DNA of 64,000 nucleotides from Candidatus Lindowbacteria bacterium RIFCSPLOWO2_12_FULL_62_27 (GCA_001784175.1 MFPR01000004.1:1-64000), one strand, 5' to 3'; positions 25,669-34,272 are shown, counted from the stretch's first letter. Notes: a model not told the origin generated them from the sequence alone. Numbers and translations: made by a program.

Positions 25669-26172
25669 GTGGAAAAAATAGGAGTGATTCTGACGGTGGC
25701 GGTTTTGATTCTGACGCCGGTCGGCATGATCGCCGCGGATCGGCACTTTGCGTCGGGCGAACCGGCGGACGTGACGTTCACGCTGACGGGCGTGTCGGAC
25801 GGCGGCGTGTGGACGGAGGAGGCGGTCGTCGGACACAACTACTGGCGCCGGACGCCCAAGCCTGCGCGGCTCGTCGCGCGCGCGGGTCAGAAGGTGCGCA
25901 TCCGGCTCCAGAGCGCCGATGTGACGCACGGGTTCAGCATCCCGGACTTGGATGTCGGCCCCATCCTGATCGAACCGGGCCACGTCGTCGAAGCCGTGTT
26001 CACGCCGGAAGAGCCCGGCGAATATCTGTTTCAGTGCACCACGCGATGCGGCAAGTGCCATGAAGAAATGCTCGGCAGTCTCGTCGTTCTGGGCGAAGGC
26101 GAAACCCTTGAGAACTACCCGGGCGGCCTCATCAAGCCCAGAACCAAATGTCTGCTTCACGGGAGGTCGTGA
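25669..26172 (+). CDS. free-standing CuA-domain protein, second copy
   Basis: 167 residues from a GTG start at 25669, chosen because GGAGGGTG lies just upstream and the signal-anchor begins there; an ATG at 25597 would add a polar extension. Cupredoxin domain with His87 (SADVTHGFS) and C123-x3-C127-x3-H131-x2-M134 (CTTRCGKCHEEM), a CuA site. It is a paralogue of the protein at 23109 with matching SADVxHGF motif. Likely periplasmic electron transfer. Confidence 0.8.
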   Translation: MEKIGVILTVAVLILTPVGMIAADRHFASGEPADVTFTLTGVSDGGVWTEEAVVGHNYWRRTPKPARLVARAGQKVRIRLQSADVTHGFSIPDLDVGPILIEPGHVVEAVFTPEEPGEYLFQCTTRCGKCHEEMLGSLVVLGEGETLENYPGGLIKPRTKCLLHGRS

Positions 26173-26173
26173 A

Positions 26174-26890
26174 ATGAAAACCGGAAAATGGATCGGGCGC
26201 GCCGGTCTGGCCGGCATGATTTTGTTGTCTTTCAATGTGGCCCATGCCGTCGAAAACGGCGGGATCGTCTCCGGCGCCGTCACTTATAAGGGCAAAGGCC
26301 GGCCAGCGAATCTCAAGGTGGATCACGACCTCGAGGTCTGCGGCAAACATCCGATCCGGGACGAATCGCTCCTCGTGGCGGCGGACGGCGGATTGGCCAA
26401 CGCCGTGGTGTGGCTGGAAGGCGTTTCGGGAGGAAAAGAGATGCCGACATCGGAGGCGGCCATGGATCAGTCGGGATGCGCCTACGTTCCGCACGTGTTG
26501 GCCATCGGCGTCGGTCAAAAGATTCTTTTCAAGAACAGCGATGCGGTGCTTCACAATATCAACAGTTTTCCAAAGGAGAACCGGCCCTTGAACCTCTCAC
26601 TCCTCGCCGCCGGGCAGGGAAGGCCGCTCAAGCGTTCGTTTCCGCTGGCGGACGAAATCAAAGTGACCTGCGACGCGCACAAGTGGATGAGCGCGTGGAT
26701 CGTTGTTCGGGACAATCCGTATTTCGCGGTGACGGATTCTAAGGGCCGTTACAAAATCGCCGACATCCCGCCCGGCAAATACCGGCTGGTCGTTTGGCAC
26801 GAAACCGCCGGCCGGATGCAAAAAGATATTGTCGTACAACCCAAAAAGGCCGCGACGGAAAATCTTGCCCTGCCGGCGGCGAAAAGATGA
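26174..26890 (+). CDS. exported type-1 copper (plastocyanin-like) protein
   Basis: 238 residues with a signal peptide (cleavage near AHAVEN). An Ig/carboxypeptidase-regulatory-like fold carries the type-1 copper set H127 (LHNINS), C166, H169 and M172 (CDAHKWM). The C-terminal part is a carboxypeptidase-regulatory-like repeat (DSKGRYKIADIPPGKYRLVVWHE). It starts one base after the CuA gene's stop and overlaps the first peroxidase by 4 bp, so it may donate electrons to the peroxidases or the molybdoenzyme. Confidence 0.78.
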   Translation: MKTGKWIGRAGLAGMILLSFNVAHAVENGGIVSGAVTYKGKGRPANLKVDHDLEVCGKHPIRDESLLVAADGGLANAVVWLEGVSGGKEMPTSEAAMDQSGCAYVPHVLAIGVGQKILFKNSDAVLHNINSFPKENRPLNLSLLAAGQGRPLKRSFPLADEIKVTCDAHKWMSAWIVVRDNPYFAVTDSKGRYKIADIPPGKYRLVVWHETAGRMQKDIVVQPKKAATENLALPAAKR

Positions 26891-27999
26891 ACGGTCGGCG
26901 CCGGGGGTTTCTCTTGCTTTCCGTCACCGCGCTGATTTCGTGCGTCGCACTCGTCTGCGAACGGACGGGTTTCGGCGAGGAGCCGTACAAACTGGAGCCC
27001 CTGCCTCCGGCGCAAAGCGTAAACCCGGAACAGGCGGCGCTGGGTCGCCGGCTGTTTTTCGATCCGCGGCTTTCCGGCGACGGATCGATGTCCTGCGCCA
27101 CCTGCCACAAACCGGACGCCGGATGGGCGGACGGCCTGCCGCTGTCGATCGGGTACCCCGGTTCGCTCTACTTCCGAAACACGCCGACTGTGTTGAATGC
27201 GGCGCACGGCGCCTATTCGTATTGGGACGGCCGGCTCCCCGCCGCTGATCTGCCGACGGTCGTAAGGGATCATCTGACCGAAGCACATTTTCTGCAGTTG
27301 GACGGCCGGTTGGGGATCGAACGCCTTCGGCAGATTCCGGAATATGAGGAAGGATTTAAGAAAGCCTTCGGTGGCGTGCCGGGCTACGGTAAAATTCTGA
27401 ACGCCGTCGCCGCCTACCTCAAGACTCTGCGGTCCAAAAATATTCCGTTCGACCGATTCCTGGCCGGAGAGGAATCGGCATTATCGGCCGACGCCAAAAC
27501 CGGCATGGATCTATTCAAGGGCAGGGCCGGCTGTATCCGCTGTCACAGCGGCGGCATGCTGAGCGACGGCCGATTCCATGCCACAGGCGCGCCCGAAAAT
27601 CCGGACGTGTTCGCAACGCCCGAACGGCACATTACATTCCGTCGGTTTCTCAAAACGCTCGGCGTTTCCGATTACGCGACCCTGCGTGAGGATATCGGCC
27701 GCTCCGCCGTCACAAAGGAACCGCAGGACCGAAACGCGTTTCGGACGCCGACCTTGCGCGAACTCACGCGCACCGCGCCGTACATGCATAACGGGACTTT
27801 CAAATCGCTGGACGACGTAGTTGAGTTTTACAATCGCGGCGGGGGAAAAGAAAATCGCGCCGGACTCAAACCCCTCGGCCTTTCATCCCGGGAGAAAAAA
27901 GCCCTCGTCGAATTTCTGAAATCCTTGTCGGGCGACGAAGTCCTCGACGATCCCGGCCTCAGTCCCATGTATCAAGTCCGAACGCTGGGGAAAAACTAA
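26887..27999 (+). CDS. idrP1: dihaem cytochrome c peroxidase (MauG/CcpA family), IdrP-like
   Basis: 370 residues with a signal peptide and two haem motifs, CATCH (70-74) and CIRCH (216-220). PYMHNGTFKSLDDVVEFYN is the conserved peroxidase C-terminal signature. Reduces H2O2 with electrons from cytochrome c or cupredoxin. It is the first of two adjacent peroxidases directly before the Rieske/molybdopterin pair; two such genes accompany iodate reductase, where they are thought to remove H2O2 made during iodate reduction. The symbol rests on this context; which copy is P1 or P2 is arbitrary. Confidence 0.78.
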   Translation: MNGRRRGFLLLSVTALISCVALVCERTGFGEEPYKLEPLPPAQSVNPEQAALGRRLFFDPRLSGDGSMSCATCHKPDAGWADGLPLSIGYPGSLYFRNTPTVLNAAHGAYSYWDGRLPAADLPTVVRDHLTEAHFLQLDGRLGIERLRQIPEYEEGFKKAFGGVPGYGKILNAVAAYLKTLRSKNIPFDRFLAGEESALSADAKTGMDLFKGRAGCIRCHSGGMLSDGRFHATGAPENPDVFATPERHITFRRFLKTLGVSDYATLREDIGRSAVTKEPQDRNAFRTPTLRELTRTAPYMHNGTFKSLDDVVEFYNRGGGKENRAGLKPLGLSSREKKALVEFLKSLSGDEVLDDPGLSPMYQVRTLGKN

Positions 28000-28000
28000 G

Positions 28001-29314
28001 ATGGCGCAAACACGGAGGGGTCATAGCTGCAGTTTGTCCATTCACCTCCTCTCCCCCCGCAGGGGGGAGAGGATTGAGGTGAGGGGGGCAACTGGCGTTC
28101 GGCCACCCTCACCCCTACCCTCTCCCGCCGAAAGCGGGAGAGGGAGACAGAGTCAACAGCAACAGAGGGGTCATACTTGCAGTTTTGCAGTTTTGGCTGC
28201 GCTGGTGACAGTACTGATTGTCGGATGTGGGAAAGGCGCGGTTGAACCGCAACATGCTGTTGACCCGGAATTCCCGCCGCTGGCCGCGCTCGGGCCCGTC
28301 TCCGTGCCGCAGGACAACCCGATCACGCCGGCCAAGGTCAAACTCGGGCGGCTCCTCTTTTTCGATCAGCGCACGTCCGGCGACGTTTCGACCTCGTGTA
28401 AATCCTGCCACACGCCGGAACTCGGCTGGGGCGACGGCCAGGCCATCTCGCGGGGATATCCGGGCACGCGGCATTGGCGCAACTCTCAGACCGTCGTCAA
28501 CTCGGCCTATCTCACCAAATTGTTCTGGGGCGGCGAGGTCACGTCGCTGGAGAGCCAGGCCAACAGCGCCATCACGGGCAATCTCGCCGGAAACGGCGAC
28601 CCCGTGATGATCGAAGAGCGGCTGGCGCAGATTCCCGAATACGTCGCATTGTTCAAAGAAGTCTTCGGCGTCGACCAGCCGACGTACAATCTTGCGCTGA
28701 AGGCCATCGCAACATTCGAGCGCGCCGAGGTCGTGGACAACAACACGCCGTTCGACCGATACATGCGCGGAGACAAAAACGCCATTTCGCCGTCGGCCGT
28801 GCGGGGAAAGACATTGTTTGAAGGAAAGGCCAACTGTATCCGCTGCCATAACGGGGCGCTGCTATCAGACGAAAATTATCACAACTTGGGAGTTCCGCCG
28901 CCGCCGCAGTTCGAAAAGGACGTCCTCATGCAGGTGTCCCTCCGATACCAGCACTACAGCCGCGGCGTGCCGGAAGAGGTGTACCTGAAGGCCGACCGGG
29001 ATCTGGGTCTGTACTACACAACGAAGCGCGAAGAGGACAAAGGCCGGTTGCGCACACCGCCGCTTCGATACATCCGATACACGGCGCCCTACATGCACAA
29101 CGGCGTGTTCGCGACGTTGGAGAAGGTCGTCGATTTCTATAACAAAGGCGGCGGAGACGACCCGGCCAGGAGCATACTTCTCGCGCCGCTGAATCTCACA
29201 CCGCCTGAAAAAGCGGATCTTCTCGAATTCCTCCAGACCTTGAGCGGCCCGGAAATTCTCATGGAACCGCCGGCCATGCCGGAATACAAACCCATTGAAG
29301 TGGGGAGGCGATAA
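28001..29314 (+). CDS. idrP2: dihaem cytochrome c peroxidase, IdrP-like, with repeat inserted in its signal peptide
   Basis: 437 residues as open. The mature domain from about residue 85 has haem motifs CKSCH (133-137) and a later CIRCH, and PYMHNGVFATLEKVVDFYN. Residues about 11-60 are encoded by a 150-bp in-frame dispersed repeat; without it the N-terminus would read as a normal lipoprotein signal (MAQTRRGHSCSFAV... LIVGC). With it, the hydrophobic core and lipobox (Cys76) are displaced 50 residues inward, so export may be altered. Starts 1 bp after the first peroxidase. Second half of the paired peroxidases seen in iodate reductase clusters. Confidence 0.78.
   Translation: MAQTRRGHSCSLSIHLLSPRRGERIEVRGATGVRPPSPLPSPAESGRGRQSQQQQRGHTCSFAVLAALVTVLIVGCGKGAVEPQHAVDPEFPPLAALGPVSVPQDNPITPAKVKLGRLLFFDQRTSGDVSTSCKSCHTPELGWGDGQAISRGYPGTRHWRNSQTVVNSAYLTKLFWGGEVTSLESQANSAITGNLAGNGDPVMIEERLAQIPEYVALFKEVFGVDQPTYNLALKAIATFERAEVVDNNTPFDRYMRGDKNAISPSAVRGKTLFEGKANCIRCHNGALLSDENYHNLGVPPPPQFEKDVLMQVSLRYQHYSRGVPEEVYLKADRDLGLYYTTKREEDKGRLRTPPLRYIRYTAPYMHNGVFATLEKVVDFYNKGGGDDPARSILLAPLNLTPPEKADLLEFLQTLSGPEILMEPPAMPEYKPIEVGRR
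28036..28185 (+). repeat. 150-bp dispersed repeat inserted in frame, with ~21-bp flanking duplication
   Basis: Two copies of GAGGGGTCATA..TGCAGTTT (28015-28035 and 28165-28185; 19 of 21 identical) lie exactly 150 bp apart and bracket the double-hairpin repeat also found at 8918. The length is a multiple of three and no stop is created in the peroxidase frame. This looks like insertion with target duplication. Confidence 0.8.
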
Positions 29315-29317
29315 CGG

Positions 29318-29869
29318 ATGGACGTCCAGACACCCTGCGTGAACCGCCGCCAATTTTTGCTGGCCGGCGCAGTCTCGGCGATGACGGTAACGCTTGGCTC
29401 GCTCTTCAAAGGCCGCGTGTTCGCCGCGGACGAGCACAAAACCGCGACCGTCTACGGATTTGAAAAGAAATGGATCGCCAAACTTTCGGAAATCAAAACT
29501 GGCGACACGATCGTGTTCCTGTTTCCGCGCGAAGACGCCCATTCGCTCTGCACGCTCTACAAACTGGGCGTCCGGGCCGGAGGCGGCATCGGGCCGGATC
29601 AGGACATCGTCGCTTTCAGCGATCTGTGCACCCACATGGGCGGGCTTTTGCGCGGCAACGTTGATTTCAAATCCGCGGTTGCCGGACCGTGCCCCATGCA
29701 CCTGACGACGTTCGACCTGCGGCGGCACGGCATGGTCGTGAGCGGCCAAGCCACGCAGAACCTGCCGCAGATTGTGCTCGAAACCGACGGCAACGATGTT
29801 TTCGCCGCCGGCGTCGTAGGACTCCTCTACGGCCACCATAATAATATGGAGAGGCGGGACCGGGCATGA
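29318..29869 (+). CDS. idrB: Rieske subunit of AioB/IdrB type
   Basis: 183 residues. Tat signal (NRRQFLLAGA). The Rieske motifs are CTHMGG and CPMHLTTFD (C-x-H, C-x2-H), and the sequence ends in the GQATQNLPQI pattern of arsenite-oxidase-type small subunits. It transfers electrons between the molybdenum subunit and the periplasmic carriers. GGGGAGG precedes the ATG at 29318. Its stop overlaps the start of the catalytic subunit. AioB of an arsenite oxidase is the alternative. Confidence 0.85.
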   Translation: MDVQTPCVNRRQFLLAGAVSAMTVTLGSLFKGRVFAADEHKTATVYGFEKKWIAKLSEIKTGDTIVFLFPREDAHSLCTLYKLGVRAGGGIGPDQDIVAFSDLCTHMGGLLRGNVDFKSAVAGPCPMHLTTFDLRRHGMVVSGQATQNLPQIVLETDGNDVFAAGVVGLLYGHHNNMERRDRA

Positions 29870-32583
29870 CGGCAAAATACGAACCGAAGGACCACGTGCC
29901 TCTGCCTCCGAAAGATGCCAGCGTTCATACGACCGCGTGCGATTACTGCATCGTCGGCTGCGGCTACAAGGCCTTTGTCTGGCCCAAAGGACGTGAGGGT
30001 GGGCCTGGCAAAGCCGAAAACGCGCTCGGGATCGATTTCCCCGTTCCGGCGCTCTCAGGCCGATGGCCCAGTCCCAATCAGCACAACGAGTGTCTGGTCG
30101 GCGGCAAGAAACACAACGTGATCGTCCTGCCCGACCCAGATGCGACCGTGGTCAACCGCGGCGGCAATCACTCGATCCGCGGCGGATGCCTCGCGCAGAA
30201 AGTCTACAACCCCGACGGCCCGACCGCGGACCGGCTCAAGACGCCGCAGATCCGGGTGAACGGAACGCTCGTTCCGGTTTCGTGGGATGCGGCCTTTGAC
30301 ATCATGGCCGGCGTTTCACGGCACGTTCTGTCGAACTTCGGCGAGTCGGCGTGGGCGATGAAGACATATTCCTACCAGTATTTCGAAAACACCTATGCCA
30401 TCTCAAAACTGGCGTTCGAGTCCATCCAGACACCGGCCTATTCGGAGCACGACAAGCCTGGACCCGGCAACGACACGGCCGGCGTTGATGACTCGGGGAT
30501 CGTGACGTTCAGCGCGTCGTATCACGACTGGGAGCAGGCGGCCGTTTTATTTATTTCCGGCACCGATCCCTACGAGACGAAAACGATCATTTTCACGGAA
30601 TGGATGATGAAAGGCGCGCCGAACAAGATCATCATGGTCAATCCCAGGCGCACGGCCGGCGCGGCCTACGCCGAAAAAACCGGCGGGCTGTATCTGCCGA
30701 TCATTCCCGGCACTGACACGATTCTGCATCTGGCGCTGGCGCGGATCATTCTCGAAAACGGCTGGGAGGACCGCGAGTTCATCGATCACTGGATCGCGAC
30801 CAAATGGGAGATCGATTCCGGGTTCGGCCGCGGCCCCCGCAATACGCCGGTGGAGTGGCGGACGACCTGGGACAAAATCGGCGTCACCGATTTCGCCGCC
30901 TACAAAGAATGGCTGCTCGCCCAGCCGTATTCGGACTTGAACACCGCGGCGCAACTGACGGGCATCCCCGCGAAAAAAATCCGGGCGACGGCCGAACTCA
31001 TCGCCAAACCCATCGGCGGCGTACACCCGAAAACGTCTTTTGGATTCGAAAAGGGAAATTACTGGAGCAATAATTATCTGAATACCGCGTCCTTCGCCGC
31101 GCTGGCGCTCCTCTGTGGCGCCGGCAACCGTCCCGGCCGCGTGATTTCGCGTCTCGGCGGCCACCAGCGCGGCTGGGCCTCGAACGCCGCGTCTTATCCG
31201 CGCATCCAGTCGCCGAACAAATACCAGGGCCGGCGAAAACAGGAGATCGATCTGGACCGATGGGTCGAGGCCGGGCATGTCCGCTTTGCCTACGTCATCG
31301 GCACCACGTGGCTTCAGGCAATGGCCGCCAGCCAGGAACTGGCGCGGACATTCCAAAAACTTACGCGGGATAATCCTCATCAGGTTTCGTCATCGGACGC
31401 ATCTTCGGCGGTGGACGCGCTGAAAAAACGCGCCGACTCCGGCGGCATGGTCGTGGTCCATCAGGACATCTATCCGGTTGATCCGATCGCCACCGAGTAC
31501 GCGGACCTCGTGTTGCCGGCGGCCACGTGGGGCGAGGAGGATTTCTCGAGGGCCAACGGCGAGCGGCGGATCAGGCTCTATTCGAAATTTTGCGACGCGC
31601 CGGGCGAGGCCAAACCGGACTGGTGGATCATCTCGGGTTTCGCGCGGAAAATGGGGTTCAAGGATTACGACTGGAAAGATTCGAATCAGGTGTTCGAGGA
31701 GGGCGCGCGATTTTCCCGCGGCGGCGTCCTCAATTATCATCCGCTGGTCTGGTACGCCAAACAAATCGGCATGCGGGGGCATGACGTCCTGCGGGCGATG
31801 GGCACGCGAGGGATTCAGGGGCCGGTTCGGTTTAGAGAGAAACCGACGGAAAACGCCGAGTATCTGGACTACGCCGGATTTTTTTCCTCGCCCAAACGGC
31901 GCGGCATGATCGTCGGCACCAAACGCCTGCACGACCCCGATCACGATTTCGGCGCGCCGGAAGGCCCGACCGTTCACCAAAAATGGCTTTCGGCGTTCGG
32001 CTCGCACAGCGGCAAGGCGCTTCTGCACAAGACGCCGTGGGATTTGTATTCAGATTTTTTTGAACGGATCACGCCCCGCGAGGACGAGTTGTGGGTGACA
32101 AGCGGCCGGATCAACGAGCGCTGGCAGTCAGCATTCGACGATTCTCGGCGGCCGTACATCATGCAGCGCTGGCCCGGGCAATTCGTCGAAGTCCACTCGG
32201 AGGACGCCCAAAAACGCGGGATCGAAAGCGGCGACGAGGTGCTGATCTGGAGCGACGACGTGCTGATTCAAACCGGCGGATTCGTCGCCACCAAAGACGG
32301 CGAGATGACGTACACGGAACTGGAGAAGGCCGGCCGGATCCGGATCGGGCACGGCGAATTCAAAGGCGTGGCGATCGTCACCGATGACATCAGGCCCGGC
32401 GTGGTCTTCGCCGATTTTCTCTGGCCGGCCGCGCCCGCCAACAGCGTCGTCCACCGCGTTCCCGATCCGATCACACTCCGATACCGGTTCAAACTTGGCA
32501 AAGGCAGGATCAAAAAAATCGGCGAATCGCCCTACAAGAAAACGTTCGATGAAATGAGTTTCGCCCCGAGGACGGTGATGTAA
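29866..32583 (+). CDS. idrA: AioA-family molybdopterin oxidoreductase, probable iodate reductase catalytic subunit
   Basis: 905 residues. The [3Fe-4S] signature C25-x2-C28-x3-C32-x70-S103 reproduces the exact spacing known for arsenite oxidase AioA, so the family is certain. No Cys, SeCys or Ser appears where NapA has its Mo ligand, as in AioA. RLGGH (429-433) matches the AioA substrate-site Arg/His pair, but the segment near 200-210 (GNDTAGVDDSG) does not look like the AioA site as I remember it. No Tat signal; it is exported with IdrB. The length exceeds typical AioA (about 825-850). Two peroxidases upstream point to iodate reductase. Arsenite oxidase remains the alternative because arsenic genes lie elsewhere in the window. 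Confidence 0.72.
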   Translation: MTAKYEPKDHVPLPPKDASVHTTACDYCIVGCGYKAFVWPKGREGGPGKAENALGIDFPVPALSGRWPSPNQHNECLVGGKKHNVIVLPDPDATVVNRGGNHSIRGGCLAQKVYNPDGPTADRLKTPQIRVNGTLVPVSWDAAFDIMAGVSRHVLSNFGESAWAMKTYSYQYFENTYAISKLAFESIQTPAYSEHDKPGPGNDTAGVDDSGIVTFSASYHDWEQAAVLFISGTDPYETKTIIFTEWMMKGAPNKIIMVNPRRTAGAAYAEKTGGLYLPIIPGTDTILHLALARIILENGWEDREFIDHWIATKWEIDSGFGRGPRNTPVEWRTTWDKIGVTDFAAYKEWLLAQPYSDLNTAAQLTGIPAKKIRATAELIAKPIGGVHPKTSFGFEKGNYWSNNYLNTASFAALALLCGAGNRPGRVISRLGGHQRGWASNAASYPRIQSPNKYQGRRKQEIDLDRWVEAGHVRFAYVIGTTWLQAMAASQELARTFQKLTRDNPHQVSSSDASSAVDALKKRADSGGMVVVHQDIYPVDPIATEYADLVLPAATWGEEDFSRANGERRIRLYSKFCDAPGEAKPDWWIISGFARKMGFKDYDWKDSNQVFEEGARFSRGGVLNYHPLVWYAKQIGMRGHDVLRAMGTRGIQGPVRFREKPTENAEYLDYAGFFSSPKRRGMIVGTKRLHDPDHDFGAPEGPTVHQKWLSAFGSHSGKALLHKTPWDLYSDFFERITPREDELWVTSGRINERWQSAFDDSRRPYIMQRWPGQFVEVHSEDAQKRGIESGDEVLIWSDDVLIQTGGFVATKDGEMTYTELEKAGRIRIGHGEFKGVAIVTDDIRPGVVFADFLWPAAPANSVVHRVPDPITLRYRFKLGKGRIKKIGESPYKKTFDEMSFAPRTVM

Positions 32584-33414
32584 ATGGGAGAGCACCGTCG
32601 ATCTTTCCGCGCCGCTCTTATTCTTTCGTCGTCGCTGATGTGGGCGGCCTGCGGCTCTCCACCAAAATCCATCGCTCCGTCGGGACCGCCGATTTGGGAG
32701 GAACTGGCGCAGGCGCGCCCGGTGGGTGAGTCTTCCGGTTCGTCGGCGCATGGCCGGGCGGCCTACGAGGCGCACTGCGCCGCCTGTCACGGCATTCGCG
32801 GGGACGGCGGAGGGCCGGCGGCGCAATTTCTCGCCACGCCGCCGCGCGATTTCACCAGGGGCGTCTTCCGGTTTCGGACGACCGTCGGCGAAGGCATGCC
32901 GCAGGATGAGGATTTGTTCCGCAGTGTCACTGCCGGTTTTTCCGCCTACGGGATGCCGTCCTTCGCGTATCTGCCGGCCGGAGAACGCTGGGCGCTGGTC
33001 GATTACGTCAAAACTTTTTATCCGAAGTGGGACGCGTTCGGTGTCGGAGAAACTCTGGCCATCGGCGCGGAGCCGCCGCGGTTGCCCGGCTGGGAAGAGC
33101 GCGGCCGGCGACTCTATGAAACCAAATTCGACTGCAAAAAATGCCATGGCCTCACCGGGCATGGCGACGGGCCATCGGCGAAGGACCTCAAGGACGAACA
33201 CGGCCGAAGGATACGTCCCCGCGATTACTCGCTGGGACCGGTGTTTCGCAAATCCGGATGGCGCCCGCGCGACACCGTGCGCGTCATGGCCACCGGATTG
33301 CCCGGCACGCCCATGACGGGTTACTTCGAACAATTGAACGATCCAAACGACCTCACGGAATTCTGGGAGGCCGCGTGGTACGTCGAGCGGCTGGATCAAT
33401 CGACCCGGAGATGA
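32584..33414 (+). CDS. dihaem cytochrome c lipoprotein
   Basis: 276 residues. Lipoprotein signal (LMWAACGSP). Two class-I cytochrome c domains: CAACHGIRG with PPRDFTRG and MPQDEDLF/GMPSF, then CKKCHGLTG with RDYSLG and TGLPGTPM. It follows the molybdoenzyme by 0 bp and is probably its periplasmic electron partner. It resembles the N-terminal half of the gene at 61039, which has the same two-domain layout. Last gene of the copper/idr string. Confidence 0.85.
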   Translation: MGEHRRSFRAALILSSSLMWAACGSPPKSIAPSGPPIWEELAQARPVGESSGSSAHGRAAYEAHCAACHGIRGDGGGPAAQFLATPPRDFTRGVFRFRTTVGEGMPQDEDLFRSVTAGFSAYGMPSFAYLPAGERWALVDYVKTFYPKWDAFGVGETLAIGAEPPRLPGWEERGRRLYETKFDCKKCHGLTGHGDGPSAKDLKDEHGRRIRPRDYSLGPVFRKSGWRPRDTVRVMATGLPGTPMTGYFEQLNDPNDLTEFWEAAWYVERLDQSTRR

Positions 33415-33475
33415 GAAAATTCCAAGCACGGTCGCCGCAGGGGACAGGGGCCAAACCCCGATGCGGCATGGCGGC

Positions 33476-33511
33476 TTGATTTATACACATTTTATCGATA
33501 TTATTGTGTAT
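33476..33511 (+). promoter_or_regulatory. vapBC promoter with overlapping operator
   Basis: -35 TTGATT (33476-33481), 17-bp spacer, -10 TATTAT (33499-33504). Inverted repeat ATACACA / TGTGTAT (33483-33511) overlaps the promoter, the expected binding site for a VapB-VapC complex. A good AGGAGG follows at 33514. Confidence 0.78.
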
Positions 33512-33528
33512 CGAGGAGGTGATGAGAA

Positions 33529-33738
33529 ATGTCGAAGGTCCGAACCAATGTTGTTTTGGACGAGCCCCTGGTCCGCCGCGCGATGAAAATTTTGGGCGCG
33601 AAAAGCAAGCGCGAGGCGATTCATACGGCGCTGAAAAAGGCGGTGGAGTTGGGCGCAGTCTATTCGAAGGCCCTTGCGTCGGGCGGCAAGTTGACGTGGG
33701 AGGGGGAACTGCGGCGTGAAGCGCGAATCCGCGCCTGA
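33529..33738 (+). CDS. VapB-type antitoxin
   Basis: 69 residues. The N-terminal KVRTNVVLDEPLVRRAMKI is a ribbon-helix-helix DNA-binding motif of VapB/Arc-type antitoxins, and KREAIHTALKKAVEL is its helix. The C-terminus would wrap the toxin. AGGAGG is 9 bp upstream. The stop overlaps the toxin start (TGATG), standard for type II modules. Confidence 0.85.
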   Translation: MSKVRTNVVLDEPLVRRAMKILGAKSKREAIHTALKKAVELGAVYSKALASGGKLTWEGELRREARIRA

Positions 33739-34136
33739 TGCTTGTTGACTCTTCCGTCTGGATCGATCACTATGCCGGGCGCCATTCGGCGGTCTGCGGC
33801 GTCCTGCGCGAAGCGCTCGCAAGCGGCCGGCCGATATTTGTCACAGATATCATCGTGGTCGAAGTTTTACAGGGATTCCGTTCCGACGGAGACTTTGACA
33901 CGGCCGCCGGCCAACTCCCCAAGTTTCCACGGCTGGCGCTTGACGACAAGGGTCATCTGGCGGCGGCGGGGCTATCCCGCCAACTCCGCGCCAAAGGCGT
34001 CAATTTCGGAAGCGTCATAGACATTCTGATCGCGCAAATCGCTCTCACACACAATCAGCCGCTCCTCACGGGTGACGCCGGGTTCAAGCGAATTGCCGAG
34101 CACACCAACCTGCGCCTGCTCGTGCAACCGGCGTAA
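33738..34136 (+). CDS. VapC-type PIN-domain toxin
   Basis: 132 residues. PIN ribonuclease with acidic residues in MLVDSSVWIDH (D4), the conserved Glu in VVEVLQGF, SVIDILIAQIA and LLTGDAGF. Cleaves RNA when not held by the antitoxin. Intact, so the module looks functional. It sits between the idr string and the second two-component system. Confidence 0.87.
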   Translation: MLVDSSVWIDHYAGRHSAVCGVLREALASGRPIFVTDIIVVEVLQGFRSDGDFDTAAGQLPKFPRLALDDKGHLAAAGLSRQLRAKGVNFGSVIDILIAQIALTHNQPLLTGDAGFKRIAEHTNLRLLVQPA

Positions 34137-34272
34137 ACCAAGCGGCCTTCAGTGGATTGTAACGAAACAGGTCATAACATGTCTGCGGCTTCGGGATAGG
34201 GCCGCCCCCAGAATATAATATCGCACCTCCTGACAAGCAGATACGACGTTCTTCGCCTCTGCGTGAAATGGA

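Noticed and set aside
23109-26172. Nitrous oxide reductase (nosZ) locus suggested by CuA sites and a NosR-like protein
   Set aside because: No NosZ catalytic CuZ domain is present; both CuA proteins are about 170 residues and single-domain.
29866-32583. Calling the AioA-family enzyme simply arsenite oxidase because arsenic genes are in the window
   Set aside because: The arsenic genes are 16 kb or more away in separate operons, and two dihaem peroxidases adjoin the enzyme, which fits iodate reductase better. AioA is kept as the stated alternative.
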